A stretch of 64,000 bases of DNA from Muscardinus avellanarius (taxonomy: Eukaryota; Chordata; Mammalia; Rodentia; Gliridae): assembly GCA_963383645.1 (NCBI GenBank), contig OY726572.1:73185002-73249001 (forward strand), written 5' to 3'. The notes below the pieces were generated by a model that had not been told where the DNA came from, made no database searches, and was given only the letters and a program-made list of their open reading frames with translations. Numbering within the stretch: the stretch's first letter is position 1; each line of letters begins with the position of its first letter. Of this stretch, positions 47,330 through 58,999 are shown one piece after another. A program made the translations under genes and the position numbers.

Positions 47330-47455
47330 TCAGTATTGGGAGGGAGAAAAAGGAGAAGTGGGGAAACACCAAGTACTGTATGAATATATGCCATTATTAA
47401 CGTGATCCACATCATGATGTGAGTCTATAGTGCACCAGTAAAAATATAAAATAAA
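47330..47455 (+). mobile_element. L1 3' end fragment
   Basis: TGGACACTCAGTATTGGGAGG, GGGGAAACACCAAGTACTG and TATAGTGCACCAGTAAAAAT. Part of it resembles the 3' UTR of the L1 at 36.6 kb. Confidence 0.55.
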
Positions 47456-47459
47456 ACTA

Positions 47460-48575
47460 AATGAAATATATGTTAAAATGCATATACAATCAAACAAAAA
47501 CAACTACAGTGTTTAAGAGATTTAGAATTTACTGGCAGATGAAATATAATTTTCAAGAAATTCAGGAAAATTTTGACCCATGCAGATTTTAAAAGAATAA
47601 AATGTTTAGGACTTTAAATCATTAATGGAAAGCTACCCTAATGTTATGTCACATTCAAACATGAGTGTAAGGAACAGATGAATTCATTTTTCAGAAACAC
47701 TGAAATGGGTATGCAAACTGGATCTTAGATTTCTTGCAGTAACACATAACTAATAGGTTTTAATATCTGATATAAGTTTATTTATTTGTGATTTTTAGTT
47801 TATGAAATAGCTTATAAATTAGTTTTCCAAAGGAAAGTTAATGTGATATGTAGAAAGAACAAGCTGGATTTCTCAGAAAGAAAATCTGCTGATGTTTATA
47901 ATTTATTTGCCTATCTAGGTCTATAGACAAAAATTCATTTGCATTGTTATCAGTTATCTATAATTTACAGAGTTGTGAAATAACTCCTATAGAATCACAA
48001 AAAGATAATCAGGAAGGGAGTACTGTAGACATAAGTAGTTTTATGAAATTTTCTCCCCAAGGCAAAGACAGACATACAGTATATGGTTAGACATTGCAAT
48101 CTGCCTGCTCAGTGCTCCTCCATCATGCTTTCTACTTAACAGAACCTGATTTGTTGAGGTAAAGGTGGCAAACTTTTCTATTCCTGTCCACAAAACAAAC
48201 TAATGATTGTTAACCACTTATCAGGCCAGTGTTTGGTTCAGAGTTAGCCTCAGTTTTCACCAAAAAGGATGATCTTTCTGTGAATTATCTAGAAAATCAT
48301 TAGTTTTTCTCAAAAAAAAAAAAAAAAGTCAGTACCAGCTACTAAACACTTTCCCTCTCTCTTTTAAGGCTGAATATAGACTTAATTATTTCTATATTAA
48401 TGACCAACTTTAAGGCAAGAACTGTGTTCATGTATGTTCCTATTACTTCGAACTATATAATTATGTGAAATTATAATGCACCAATAAAAGTATCTTAAAA
48501 AGTAAATATATAAACCAGTAAAAAAAAACCCTACTTACTTAGCTTATAGTGATCTAAATATAAATTAGAAGATAA
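47460..48575. other. Intergenic, tiny L1-like end near 48465-48495
   Basis: TTATAATGCACCAATAAAAG matches L1 endings. Otherwise nothing is recognised. Confidence 0.35.
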
Positions 48576-48579
48576 CACT

Positions 48580-48795
48580 TTTAGCCAGGCGTGGTGGCAC
48601 ATGCTTATAATCCCAGCATTCAGGAGGCTGAGACTGGAGGATTGCAGTTCACAGACAGCCTCAGCTACTTAGTGAGGTCCTCCACGAATTAGTGAGACCC
48701 TGTTTCAAAAATAAAGGAAAAAAATAGGGCAGGGGGTGTAGTTTGGAGGTTGAATGCCCCTGGGGTTCCATCCCTAGACCCTGAAAAAAAAAAGA
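48580..48795 (+). mobile_element. B1/ID-related SINE
   Basis: TAGCCAGGCGTGGTGGCACA, TTATAATCCCAGCATTCAGG, then GGGCAGGGGGTGTAGTTTGG and an A-rich tail. Confidence 0.85.
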
Positions 48796-48834
48796 TAACA
48801 CATTTTACTGGTAAAAATGATTAATGACTGTTAT

Positions 48835-49217
48835 TCTAGTTAGTTGGGGCTTCTCTAACAAAACACTGTAGATTGTGTAGCTCAGACAACAGACACTTGC
48901 TGCTTACAGTTTTAGATGTGAAGAAGTCCAAGATCTAGGAGCTAGCAACTAGGTTTCTGGTTGGAGCCCTTTTCCTGACTGATAGTAGCCTTTTCATGTG
49001 ACCTCATATGGCAAAGAGAGGTGAGACAGAGACAGAGAAAATAAACACGCTGTGGTCTCTTCTTATAAGAGCACTATCATGAGGGCCTTACTAATTTCAT
49101 CATGAGGGCTTTACCCTCATGGCCATTTCTAAACCTAATTACCTTCCAAGACTCTGTCTCTAAATACCATTGCATTGACGTTATGGGACCTCAAGGGAAC
49201 ACATTCCAGCCCACATT
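48835..49217 (-). mobile_element. MaLR-type LTR, antisense
   Basis: TCTCTAACAAAACACTGTAG, AAGTCCAAGATCTAGGAGC, TGTGACCTCATATGGCAAAG, CTAATTACCTTCCAAGAC and ACACATTCCAGCCCACA, in order. Confidence 0.65.
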
Positions 49218-49218
49218 A

Positions 49219-49430
49219 ATAGGTAAAGCTTATGCAGTACTTAGGGACTTATCGGGTATTATTCTAGTGCTTTCATATAGTATTATTGCAATTACACTGA
49301 GGATAGGTGGTATTTCCATTAATTTACATTCAGACTAAGATTATTACTTATCTAAGTCATATGGCTAAGAAGTACTAGAGTCAGGATCTGAGCCACTCTG
49401 TCTGATGACAGAATATGCGTCCCTAATCAT
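49219..49430 (+). mobile_element. MIR relic
   Basis: CTAGTGCTTTCATATAGTATTATTGCAATTACACTGAGGATAGG, then TATCTAAGTCATATGGCTAAGAAG and GTCAGGATCTGAGCC match the MIR core and 3' order at low identity. Confidence 0.65.
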
Positions 49431-49804
49431 GTGATTCTCCTTCATTCAAGAAACACAGGGCCACCTGTCTTAACTTCTTTGAGCCAACATTTACTTACTT
49501 CCAGACTTCTAATCATGTAAGATCAACAAACTCTTATTGATTTAAGCCGCAAAGAATTCAATTTACAATTGATATTACTTTACACTATCTAGTCCTATTT
49601 ACCTATATATTTTTGTAGATGTCATTTAAGACATTAAAGGAATTTTCCTTTTGCTAGTTTCCTAAGAAACTATATCATAAAAGTTAGTTCTAGAAATAGC
49701 TTGGGGTTTAGGATAATTATCTTCCCCTAAAGAGAATATCCTTTATTTCTACCAGATACTTAAGGCCATGCACATAACCACCCTAATCCAGTATTAAATA
49801 ACTG

Positions 49805-49888
49805 AGGATGGAAATATATAGCTCAGTGGTAATGCACTTGCCTATCACATGCAAGGGCCTAGATTTGTTCCCTAACCCTGAAAAAACA
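49805..49888 (+). mobile_element. ID-like element
   Basis: GAGGATGGAAATATATAGCT, CAGTGGTAATGCACTTGCCT and CACATGCAAGGGCCTAGATT. Confidence 0.75.
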
Positions 49889-50189
49889 GCACAAATAATT
49901 GAACTAATCTGGGCCTTTCAGTAACTAAAAGCTAGACCACAATGTGGAGTTGTCTAACTCCCAACTTATTCTGGATTCTAGCACATAGTCCTTTGGATTT
50001 TGTTCCATTGTTGACAGCCTAGCCCCAGGAGACTGTCATAGGTCTTATTCCTTTTCTGGAATCATCTGGTGCCCCCAGTGCTAAGAAGTTCTCAACATCA
50101 AACTTACATTTCTGCATCCCAACATGTCCAGTATATTGTCTTAGCTACTCTTCATGATTCTGTTAGATCTTAGATGTCAAGAAGAACTT

Positions 50190-50388
50190 AAATACTGGGC
50201 ATGGTGGCACACACTTATAATCTCCACACTTGGGAGGTGGAGACAGGAGGATCATGCAGGTTCAAAGCCAGCTTTGCTGGCTTAAGAGACCCTGTTTCCA
50301 AAAATATATTTATAAAAAAATAGGTCTGGGAGTGTAGCCCAGAGGTATAAGGGTTCCATTCCCAGTACCACCAAAAAAAAAAAGAACT
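50190..50388 (+). mobile_element. B1/ID dimeric SINE
   Basis: TACTGGGCATGGTGGCACAC, GGCTTAAGAGACCCTGTTTC, GGTCTGGGAGTGTAGCCCAG and CCAGTACCACC with an A tail. Confidence 0.88.
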
Positions 50389-50394
50389 TAAAAT

Positions 50395-51200
50395 AATAAA
50401 TTTACCCATATTTTCTAATTGTCCATTGAGAAAAAGTCATCTGAGTTTTTTTTTCTCAAAAAGTTAAGAAACTTCAGATGACAGAAATTCCCTTTTTTCT
50501 GTAACCTGTCAGCTACCTTGATATCAGCACATCTTATAAACTTCTAAGGTGACCATTTTCTTTAATATTATAATAGAATAGCTCAAAGTCATATACCTTG
50601 TGCTAGATGAAGCCCCTTCGATATTACCATAAGTTAAGGAGGTCAGAAGGCTCCTGGTTTCCTTTTATCTTCTTTCCTTTTTCTTTAAGTTGCCTCTCTT
50701 ATGTCATATGGCCCAGACATTGTCCTCATATGGATTTTGGCATGAACATGGAGTACAACATCTTCATATTTCATCCCCCAAAGGATGAGAAATACAAAAC
50801 TTTGAGAGCTGTTGTTTATGACCAAATTTTTGAGGGAATATAAATGTGTCCTGAAGCTAAGTAAGCACAGATCAATATAGTTTAACTGTACATCTGAATG
50901 TTTTTAAAGTTCTTTGTTCCCTCTTCACTGCAGAATGTCTCATGGTGGCCTTGCTCCTCTGCAATCTTTCCTACTCCCAAGCTCCTCCTCCTCTTCCTCT
51001 CTCCACTGCTCCATAGTGGGCCTGGTGTCTCATTTTATGTAAAGAAACTGGCTCAAAGAAAGCTTCAAAAAAACACACAGAGTAAATAAATTGAATTGCA
51101 AATGGAGACACAATGACTTTTGACAGTTGAGATAAAAGTGAATGAAAACTGTACTGGATATAACAGATTTCACATTCAGCAGTTACCTCCAAGTTAAGAA
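50395..51200. other. Intergenic, nothing recognised
   Basis: No assigned repeat or exon. Confidence 0.4.
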
Positions 51201-51204
51201 AAGG

Positions 51205-51385
51205 TATACACATGCCTGTAATCATAGGATTTAGGAGGTTGGGACAGAAGGATTACAGATTTGAAGACAGAATAGCCTTAGTAGTGTTGGAACTTAGTGA
51301 GACTCTGTCCTTCAACAATAAAATAAAGCAGGAATTATAGCTCAGAGTTAGAATGTCCCTGGGTTTAATCCCCATTACCATTGAA
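51205..51385 (+). mobile_element. B1/ID-related SINE, diverged
   Basis: TACACATGCCTGTAATCATA, TGGAACTTAGTGAGACTCTG, then GCAGGAATTATAGCTCAGAG and TTTAATCCCCATTACC. Confidence 0.75.
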
Positions 51386-51391
51386 AATTAG

Positions 51392-51625
51392 GAGGTAGCC
51401 AGGCGTGGTGGTGCATGCTTGTAATCCCAGTGCTTGGGAGGTGGAGACAGGAGGATTATGCAGGTTCGAAGTCAGCCTTGCTGGCTTAAGAGACCCTGTT
51501 TCCAAATAAAAGATATAAACTAGGTCTGGGAGTGTAGCCCAGAGGTAGGAGGGAAGGGCTTCCAGGAACCCCAGTGCCACCAAAAGAAAAAAATAAAATA
51601 AAAAAAAAGAAAAAAGAAAAAGAGG
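51392..51625 (+). mobile_element. B1/ID dimeric SINE, little diverged
   Basis: TAGCCAGGCGTGGTGGTGCA, GGCTTAAGAGACCCTGTTTC, GGTCTGGGAGTGTAGCCCAG and CCCAGTGCCACC, with an A/G-rich tail. Confidence 0.9.
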
Positions 51626-52195
51626 AGGTTGAGGAGAAAAATAATAATAAATAAAATAGTTCAAAGATATCAAACAGGTTCTGGAAGCAGATTACCCAGA
51701 AGGGTGTTCTATATACAATGCATAATTTTTAAATGAAGTACAACTTTTTTCTACATTTAATATATAAAAATTTATTTATAGGTGCACACTGCATATTAGG
51801 TTGGAGTCCTTATTTTGCTAGTTAAAGTACCAGCCAATAATCTTCAGCTGCACTTTTGACTTTACAGTAATTAAATTGGAAAGCAGTATATGAACATTAA
51901 AGGAAAGTACTATGATCTTTTTAGACAGCTTTTTCCAGTAGAGGGCTACAGAAATAATTTATTCTTTTATGTCTCATCTAAATCATTCAAGATATACAGG
52001 TATCTCTCTTCTCATTGTTACCTAAGGTAGAAGTGGATGTCACCTCTGTTGACATCCCTGGCTATGGTGTCTGTCATTATCAGTGATTCATCTCAACCCA
52101 TTAAATGTTGGCACAGATGATATTAATAGCCAAGGGTTAAGACTTTTAATTTCTTGCCTATTAAAGAAATGTTTCAACATTTAAAGTAATAATAA

Positions 52196-52355
52196 TGGGA
52201 TTACAGAATGTCAGAGCCAGAGGGGGCTTTATAAATTATCTAGTTCAAATCATATTTTATAAATGATGACACAGAGGTCCTAGAGGAGAAGTGACCTGCC
52301 AGCCAACATCACTCTGAAAGCTAGTGTCTGGTGGCACAGTGGCTGGGACTCAGGA
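52196..52355 (+). mobile_element. Ancient mammalian-wide SINE relic (MIR-like)
   Basis: TTACAGAATGTCAGAGCCAG, GGCTTTATAAATTATCTAG, AATGATGACACAGAGGTCC and GGCTGGGACTCAGG follow the order of old MIR-type elements. Confidence 0.55.
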
Positions 52356-52699
52356 ATGCCATGTGGATACACTTTTTAGTTTGCTGATTGACACTGTTTT
52401 TGATCCACTCTTTTTACTTTGTTTGATATGCTCTTGTGAGTCCTCTTTCTCTGCTTTCATGGGGCTTTTTCCCATTAATGTTTCCAGTGTTCAAGTCTCA
52501 TAAATGTGCTTGCTAATTTCTCGTTAAATAAGGAATTCTTCACGGATGAAGCTCTTTCTATTTCCAGCAATTACTTTGCATGGGACATGAGACTCTTGGA
52601 AAGCCCATTAGAATCAAAGGAATGAAGTGCTTATCCTGGAGTGAGCATTCACAGAGGCTTTTAGACATACCCAACAATTATTTCTTCTTTCAAATTTTT

Positions 52700-53060
52700 C
52701 AATCCACTTTGTAATGCAATAACAGAATACCCAAGGCTGTGTAATTTGTAAAGAACAAAAATGTGTTTCTTATAGTTCTAGAGGTTGAAGAGCTTAATGT
52801 CAAAGCAGTGGCCAGTTCAGATTCCTGATGAGGTTTCCATCCACTGGAGAAGAGAAACACTGTGTTCTCCTGAGGCAGAAGAGCAAAAGGAAGCAAATTT
52901 ACCCCCATAGGCACTTTTAAAATAATGATATTAACCAACTGATGAGAATAGAGCCTTCAGGGCCTAAATACATCCCATTAGGCCTTGCCTTCCAACACTG
53001 CATTGGAGATTAAATTTCCATGGCACTAATTCTACAGAAAATTATTCGAACTATAGCAGC
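52700..53060 (-). mobile_element. MaLR-type LTR, antisense
   Basis: CAATAACAGAATACCCAAGG, CTGTGTAATTTGTAAAGAAC, CTAGAGGTTGAAGAGC, AGAGCCTTCAGGGCCTAAA and TTCGAACTATAGCAG in order. Confidence 0.65.
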
Positions 53061-53094
53061 AGCCATCAGGAGCTGGAGTTTAATTTCCTTCCCC

Positions 53095-53272
53095 TTTATT
53101 TAGTAATGGGGATTGAACCCAGGGCATTTAACCTCCTAGCCACACCCACAGCCTTGTTTATTTTGAGACAGAATTTTGCTAAATTGCTGAGTCTGGTCCC
53201 AAAACTTCAATCTCCTGCCTCAGCCTCCCAAGTACTGGTATTACAGGCATGCTCCACCATACCCAGCTTAAT
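53095..53272 (-). mobile_element. B1/ID-related SINE, antisense
   Basis: TAATGGGGATTGAACCCAGG, TTTTGAGACAGAATTTTGCT, CTCAGCCTCCCAAGTACTGG and CTCCACCATACCCAGC. Confidence 0.85.
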
Positions 53273-53604
53273 TTCCCTCTCTTGAATATGTCCTTCAATG
53301 TCTCAGTTCTCCTAAATAATAGAATTCAATGCAAGCAACACTGGTGACTTGAAGCTGAGTCATGGAAGGCACATTGCCCCTTCATAACCTTCTCTAGGGA
53401 CACAAAGTCTCTCAGGCTGGAGCTTCCATGTAAGAAGTAGGCTACCCTGAAGGCACCATGCTGGAGACACCTTATGAAACAATTCATAGCCTCCAAGTTT
53501 TTTTTAATTTTCACAGTACTTGCAAGGAAAAAGCTTTAAAATGACTCAGACCCCAAGTATGAACTCCCTAACTACTCTAGGTCAACAATCAGAACTGTGC
53601 AAAA

Positions 53605-53653
53605 TAATAATAATAATAATTAATAATAATAGTAATAATAATAATAATAATAA
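53605..53653. repeat. (TAA)n microsatellite
   Basis: TAA trinucleotides with single interruptions. Confidence 0.95.
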
Positions 53654-54118
53654 GCAGCCATTATTCCTTTATGCTATCAACTTTGCAGACTCAGCAGTAG
53701 ATAGCCAGAATAGAGCCTCTGAGGGGCAGTGAAATATCTGGACCCTGAAAGCCTCTCAGCCTATACTTAAACAGTATTGTTAAGGTGCAGAGAAGTCTCT
53801 AGTTAACCAGTGGGCTGTTCTCCTTTTTTCAGCTTGACTGCATGTATAAGAGCTCATTATAGTAATTCACTCTTCAACAGGAAAGTCTAAGCTGATGCTA
53901 AAGCCCAGACACTCCACTAAGCATAGGTCCTTGTTTCCCATGGCAACCTTCATTGCCAGTGAAGCCATTTTCTCCATTGCTTGGTGGAGCTTCATATAGA
54001 CAAGGTACAATGGAATAGCGCTTATTCTCCTACAAAAGTGTTGCTCAAGTACAATTACACACACCTTGAAAAGCTGAATACAGTCTGATACTTAACACAT
54101 AAACACAACAATCATTTT

Positions 54119-54315
54119 TTTTTTTTTTTGGTTGTACTGGGGTTCTTGGAAGTCCTTCTACCTCTGGGCTACACTCCCAGACCTATTTTTATACTTTTTT
54201 TTTATTTTTGGAAACAGGGTCTCTTAAGCCAACGTGTCTGGCTTCGAACCTGCATGATCCTCCTGTCTCCGCCTCCCAAGAGCAGGGATTACAAGCGTGT
54301 GTCACCACGCCCAGC
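54119..54315 (-). mobile_element. B1/ID dimeric SINE, antisense, with target-site duplication
   Basis: Poly-T, GTTGTACTGGGGTTCTTGG, GGGCTACACTCCCAGACCTA, CCGCCTCCCAAGAGCAGGGA and CACCACGCCCAGC. Flanks ACACAACAATCATTTT and ACACATCAATCATTTT match at 15 of 16. Confidence 0.9.
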
Positions 54316-54334
54316 ACACATCAATCATTTTGAA

Positions 54335-56360
54335 GATGGAAACTGACTCAGGGAGAAGAGATTTGTCAGTGTCTTTCCGTGTGTCTACTACACAAAGTTG
54401 GCATGCCCGGAATCTTCTTGCTTATTCCCATTGGACTACAAGGGCTCAGTTCCCTGCCTCTTAATAATCCTGAGGTGCTTAAACCACTAAAAAAATTTAA
54501 TTTTCTTTTCAAAGTGGTCTTTAATCTGTTAAAATAAATAATAAGTTATTACTTCTATGTTCATTCACCAAATGCTTATTTTATAGAGCTAAAACCAAGC
54601 ACTTCAGAACTGGCGTCCTCATCCAAAAGGTACCTGGGACTATACTAGAATCTGGAGAACATTTAGTTCTGAGGGTGAATTAATTAATTGAAGAAACAAG
54701 TTTGTTTATAATAATGTTTAGTTTAAAAAAGAACCCAACATGTATACCTTTAAATATACTGAGAAGAAGGGCTCTGTGGTTTGGAGGTATGGGGTCAGTA
54801 CATTTCATTTCCCTGATGGCTACATATTCAGATAAAAATGAGTAAGGCTGGACTTCAGCAACTGTGAGGCAGACACACTGCAAAGGGCCAAATAAATAAA
54901 TCAGAGGAAAATTAAAATGAAACTCTGAACAAACTACTCCTGAAAGCTGCCATAACCCCTGGGTTTTCCATTATACCATTAGTTATTATGTAAGCTTGTA
55001 TGAGATGTGTTTTCTTTCTTCCTTTCTTTTATAGCAACAAAAGGCATCCTGTGAGTTGGAACAGTATTATATCTCTTCCCTTGGAAGACCCATTGGGGGT
55101 TCTGTTTCTGATAATGTGGCAGAATAAATTTTGGACCATCTCTCATGGAAAATAGCCAAGCCACAAATGTGGATATCCTTTTGAAAATGTAGTCCTAAAA
55201 TCACACAACAGGTGACAAAATGGTAAAAAAAAAAAAAAAAATTATTATGGTGCAATCTGAAACCTAAACATTAAGGTCACTTTTGTCCTGAGGACAATTA
55301 CAAAACAGGTACAATTGTGCATCCAATTTTAAGACTTCTCTCAAAATCTTGAGTACTTTTCATTCCTCTGCAAAGGATAAGCTATTCAAGGATATGAGGT
55401 CTACATAATGTGTCATCTAAAAGGAAACCCACTACCTCTTCAAAGATAGAACCCCCTAAAGCCACCACTTAATGTAACAGACCACTAGATGTGACCTCTA
55501 ACCTTTCTCTACATGCAGGGAATTGTGGGAAAATTTGCTTGATACTGAACAAGAGTCGACGGAAAGCTGGGACCACAGCGGAGGACCTTCATTTGGATCT
55601 GCAGCCCCAATTACCATTACTTAGGTTATCCAAAAGGTCACAGATTTCTAAAATAAAGTACAAAAAAGAACACAGAGAGATAAGCATGAACACCTGTTAA
55701 GCAAGTGATTTCTTGCCAGGGCATGATGAATAATTAAGTGGTAGTGTCTAGTATGTTTTTAGAGATAAGTGGCTCCACGTAGATCTGGTATGGCCAGGAA
55801 GGAAATCATCTAATCTGTGATAAAAGCCCTCTTTTCATTAATGAAACTTGCTGACTTTTGCCAACCTCTGATGACTCACTTAGGAAAAATGAGGCTGTCA
55901 AAAGAGGCTTGAAAGACATAGTAGGGTCACGATGTCTCTTATATGACATCCAAAACTACAAAGTTTGGGAAAGTTTTCTGTTGGAAAACTCATTCTTAGG
56001 ATAGCAAGAATGATTTGAGTGTCGATAATGTTGAATTTGACCTGATTCAATGGGCCCCAAGAAAGTGTTAATTAAAAAGGTCCCTTATCCTTTTGTGTTC
56101 TTGGAAATAGTTAATCACACACACACAAAAACACTCTGCCCTCATAGATCCCAGAATAAGACCAAGCACCATCCTCCCTCTGTGCTCCTATAGAGTGGCA
56201 GATGATATGGATCATACTTCTCACCTCAGGACCATTTCCCTTTCTTCAAAATGTTTACCATTAATGAGCTTCCTCCTATGGAAACAGACTGAACAAAATC
56301 ACCTCTTTAATTATACAGTACATGGCTCTTTCATGTGTGGCAAATAGATGTACTCCACAA
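54335..56360. other. Intergenic, nothing recognised
   Basis: No repeat or gene assigned. The segment 55490-55700 has a few CpGs and a short open frame without family motifs. Confidence 0.35.
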
Positions 56361-56379
56361 TTGACATAAATGATATGTG

Positions 56380-57340
56380 TATTTTTTTTTTACTTTTATT
56401 TTTTTATTTTTAATTGGTGCACTGTATTCATACATCATAGTGGGATACATACTTTTGTAGACATACATGCACACATTGCCCAGTCAGTCCCCACCCAATC
56501 CCCACCCCATTCTCTCCCTATCCCTCCCTCCCATGCTTGGCTTAGTGATTGACATCTAGTATTATAGCAATTTATCAAAAATTAAAAATGATAATCTCAC
56601 ATAACAGTTTCATTTGTCTGATACCAAGCTTTTGATGACTTAAAGATAACATTTCAATATTTCTTTTTGCTTTCTTTCTTACCAGAGAATCTATTTTTTC
56701 TATTTTTTAGGTGAAACTATCATATATTTATATATTTATTTTTCAGAAAAAAAATCTATCCTAATATGGAATATGGACTCTAGGTACCCACAACGATCTT
56801 GAAAAAGAACAAAGCTAGAAGATGTATATTTTCTGATTTCAAACCATATAAAGCTACAATAATTGAAACAGTGTAGTACTATTCTAAAGGCAGATATATA
56901 AACCATTGGAGTTAAATAAAAGCCTAGAGCTAAATTCTTCCCTATATTGTCAAGTTATTTTTGACAAGGTTTCCATGAACATTTGGTGGGGGAAATAATA
57001 ATCTTTTAACTAAATATTGTTGAAACATAATAATTACATGGAAAAGAATAAAATTGGACCCTTACCTAATCCCATATACAAGTATTAACTCAAAATAGAT
57101 AAAAGACCTAAATATAAATCTTAAGACTATAAACCTTTAGAAGAAAATCTGGGTCATAAAACCTCACAACATTGAAATTGGCAGTGATTTCTTGGTTATG
57201 ATTTCAATGGCACAGGCAACAGAAGAGTATACAAACTCCCTAAAAAATAAAAAATATATTGTATATTCAAAGACATTGTAAACAGAGTTAACAGTTACTA
57301 ATAGAATGGGATAAAATATTTCCAAATGCTATATCTGAAG
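56380..57340 (-). mobile_element. 5'-inverted L1 insertion, minus orientation
   Basis: The left part (56380 to about 56560) is the antisense L1 3' end: poly-T, AATTGGTGCACTGTATTCAT, CCCCACCCCATTCTCTCCC and CCCATGCTTGGCTTAGTGAT. The right part (about 56760-57340) is sense ORF2: AGAACAAAGCTAGAAGATG, AAAGCTACAATAATTGAAAC and TAAAAGACCTAAATATAAAT. Opposite strands of one L1 in this order fit twin priming. I found no clear target-site duplication. Confidence 0.6.
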
Positions 57341-57360
57341 GTATATTAATATTCCAACTA

Positions 57361-57735
57361 GATCCCCACGCCACATAATTGTCAAAATGACCAATGTGGA
57401 AGCCAAGCAGAGAATCTTAAAGGCAACAAAAGCAAAGGGCCAAGTGACATTCAGAGGAAAACCAATTAGAATCACTCCAGACTTCCCAAACCAAGTTATG
57501 AGAGCCAGAAGGGCTTGGAGTAACATATTCCCAATTTTGAAAGAAAACAACTTCCAGCCAAAAATTTCCTACCCAGCAAAACTTTCTATCAAATTAGATG
57601 GAGAAATAAGAAGCTTCCATGACAAACAGAAACTGAAGGAATTTATGTCTTCAAAACCAGCACTAGAGAAAATACTCAAAGAGATTAACTACAAAGAAGA
57701 AATAGGTAACACACATCAGAACTAGAGAAACAAGA
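57361..57735 (+). pseudogene. L1 ORF1 C-terminal domain fragment
   Basis: Opens CCCCACGCCACATAATTGTC and has one open frame (57387-57725, 112 residues) with GKPIRITPDF, NFQPKISYPAKL and SKPALEKILK. It parallels the ORF1 end of the L1 at 33.4-33.75 kb but is a different subfamily. The N-terminal half of ORF1 is absent. It is an L1 fragment and not a host gene, despite the open frame. Confidence 0.8.
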
Positions 57736-57739
57736 TTTT

Positions 57740-58535
57740 CCATCCAACAGACAACTAAGATTGGTTATCTGTGGAGATTCGTTATTTGTGTTAGTCTTTT
57801 ACCTATCTGTAAAGGGTATTGTTTGCCTTTATTGTTGTTAATTTTTAGGATATGTGTATTTTTGAAACATACAAAATACTCAAGTAATGGGCTCATGATT
57901 GGAGATTAAGTACATCTCACCATGCTAGGAAAGAATATGATTTGCTAGAAGCAAGCTGATGACTAATCAACAGAACAAATCCTTTAGCCAAATCTATATT
58001 CCTATTAGTAGAGAACATATCAAGTATAAAACAAAAGAATGAATAAATGTATATGAAAGAGAAGGAAGGTGAAAGTTACTTGTACTTAGATCCAGGAATC
58101 CCTGACTCTGTAGCTAACTAGCGATGCGATTTGAGGTGACCTTGGCGTAACTGCTGTTCCCAGTGGGTACTTCTTGTCCCCGTTTGGCTGGATCTTGGCT
58201 ATCAGTCAAGTCACACATCTTCCAGGCTTTCTCCATGTTACTGAGTGTTTCTGGTTCCAGTCCAGGGCTCTCTTCATTTTTCCTTCTCAGTATGGCTGTG
58301 AGTAAGCTGTCATGAGTTTGACATTGAAAGCTGTGCTGTGCTAATTCATTATTTAAAGGTTGATTTATGAGTACAAGGCCTGGAAATATGGGCTCATCAG
58401 GAAGATGTGATTGCATATGAATCCTGTTTCCCTCCTTGATAGAGACTATGTGGGTAGATCAGAGTTATGTGTTAGGAATTCCTCATCAAGGCATATGGTG
58501 ATGCTACCCATATGAGTATGATGATGATGCAAGTA
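57740..58535. other. Intergenic, nothing recognised
   Basis: Unassigned. The segment just after 57740 may still be L1. Confidence 0.35.
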
Positions 58536-58540
58536 GCTCA

Positions 58541-58996
58541 TGATATGGTTTGAATTTGGATTGTCATCCAAAGCCCATGTGTTGAAAACAGTCCCCAGTA
58601 CAGCAAAGTTCAGAGGTGGGGCTTTCAGACAGTGAATGCATCCTGCTGGCTCTGACTTTTTCATGGATTAATCCATTGGTATCTAAATGGACCAGTGGAG
58701 TGGAATATGGGGCTAACTTAGAATAAATAGGTCAATGAAGGCATGCCCTGGAAAGATTTATCTTGTCCCCAGTCCTCCCTTTCTCTCCTTCTAGTTTCTG
58801 GCTACCATGAGCTGAATAGCTTTCTTCTGCCATAGTCTTCTACCATGATGTTCTTCTCTCCCCTCAGGCCCAGTGCAATGCAGCCAGCTGCCCATGGACA
58901 GAATCCTTGGAAGCCATGAACCAAAATAAATCTTTCCTCCCCTCAGTTGTTTTTGTCAGGGCTTCTGTTCCCAGTAGTGCAAAACTCATGAACACA
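58541..58996 (+). mobile_element. MaLR-type LTR, sense, apparently complete
   Basis: Begins TGATATGGTTTGAATTTGG and ends AAAACTCATGAACACA, with the TG...CA termini of LTRs. Internal order fits MST/MLT1: TTCAGAGGTGGGGCTTTCAG, TGGCTACCATGAGCTGAATA, CCATGATGTTCTTCTC and GAACCAAAATAAATC. Confidence 0.8.
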
Positions 58997-58999
58997 TGA

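Noticed and set aside
50607..50843. 78-residue open frame with a reasonable start
   Set aside because: No recognisable domain, no splice context, and similar frames are expected by chance in this much DNA.
57387..57725. 112-residue open frame considered as a host gene
   Set aside because: Motifs match the L1 ORF1 C-terminal domain, and the flanking DNA is L1.
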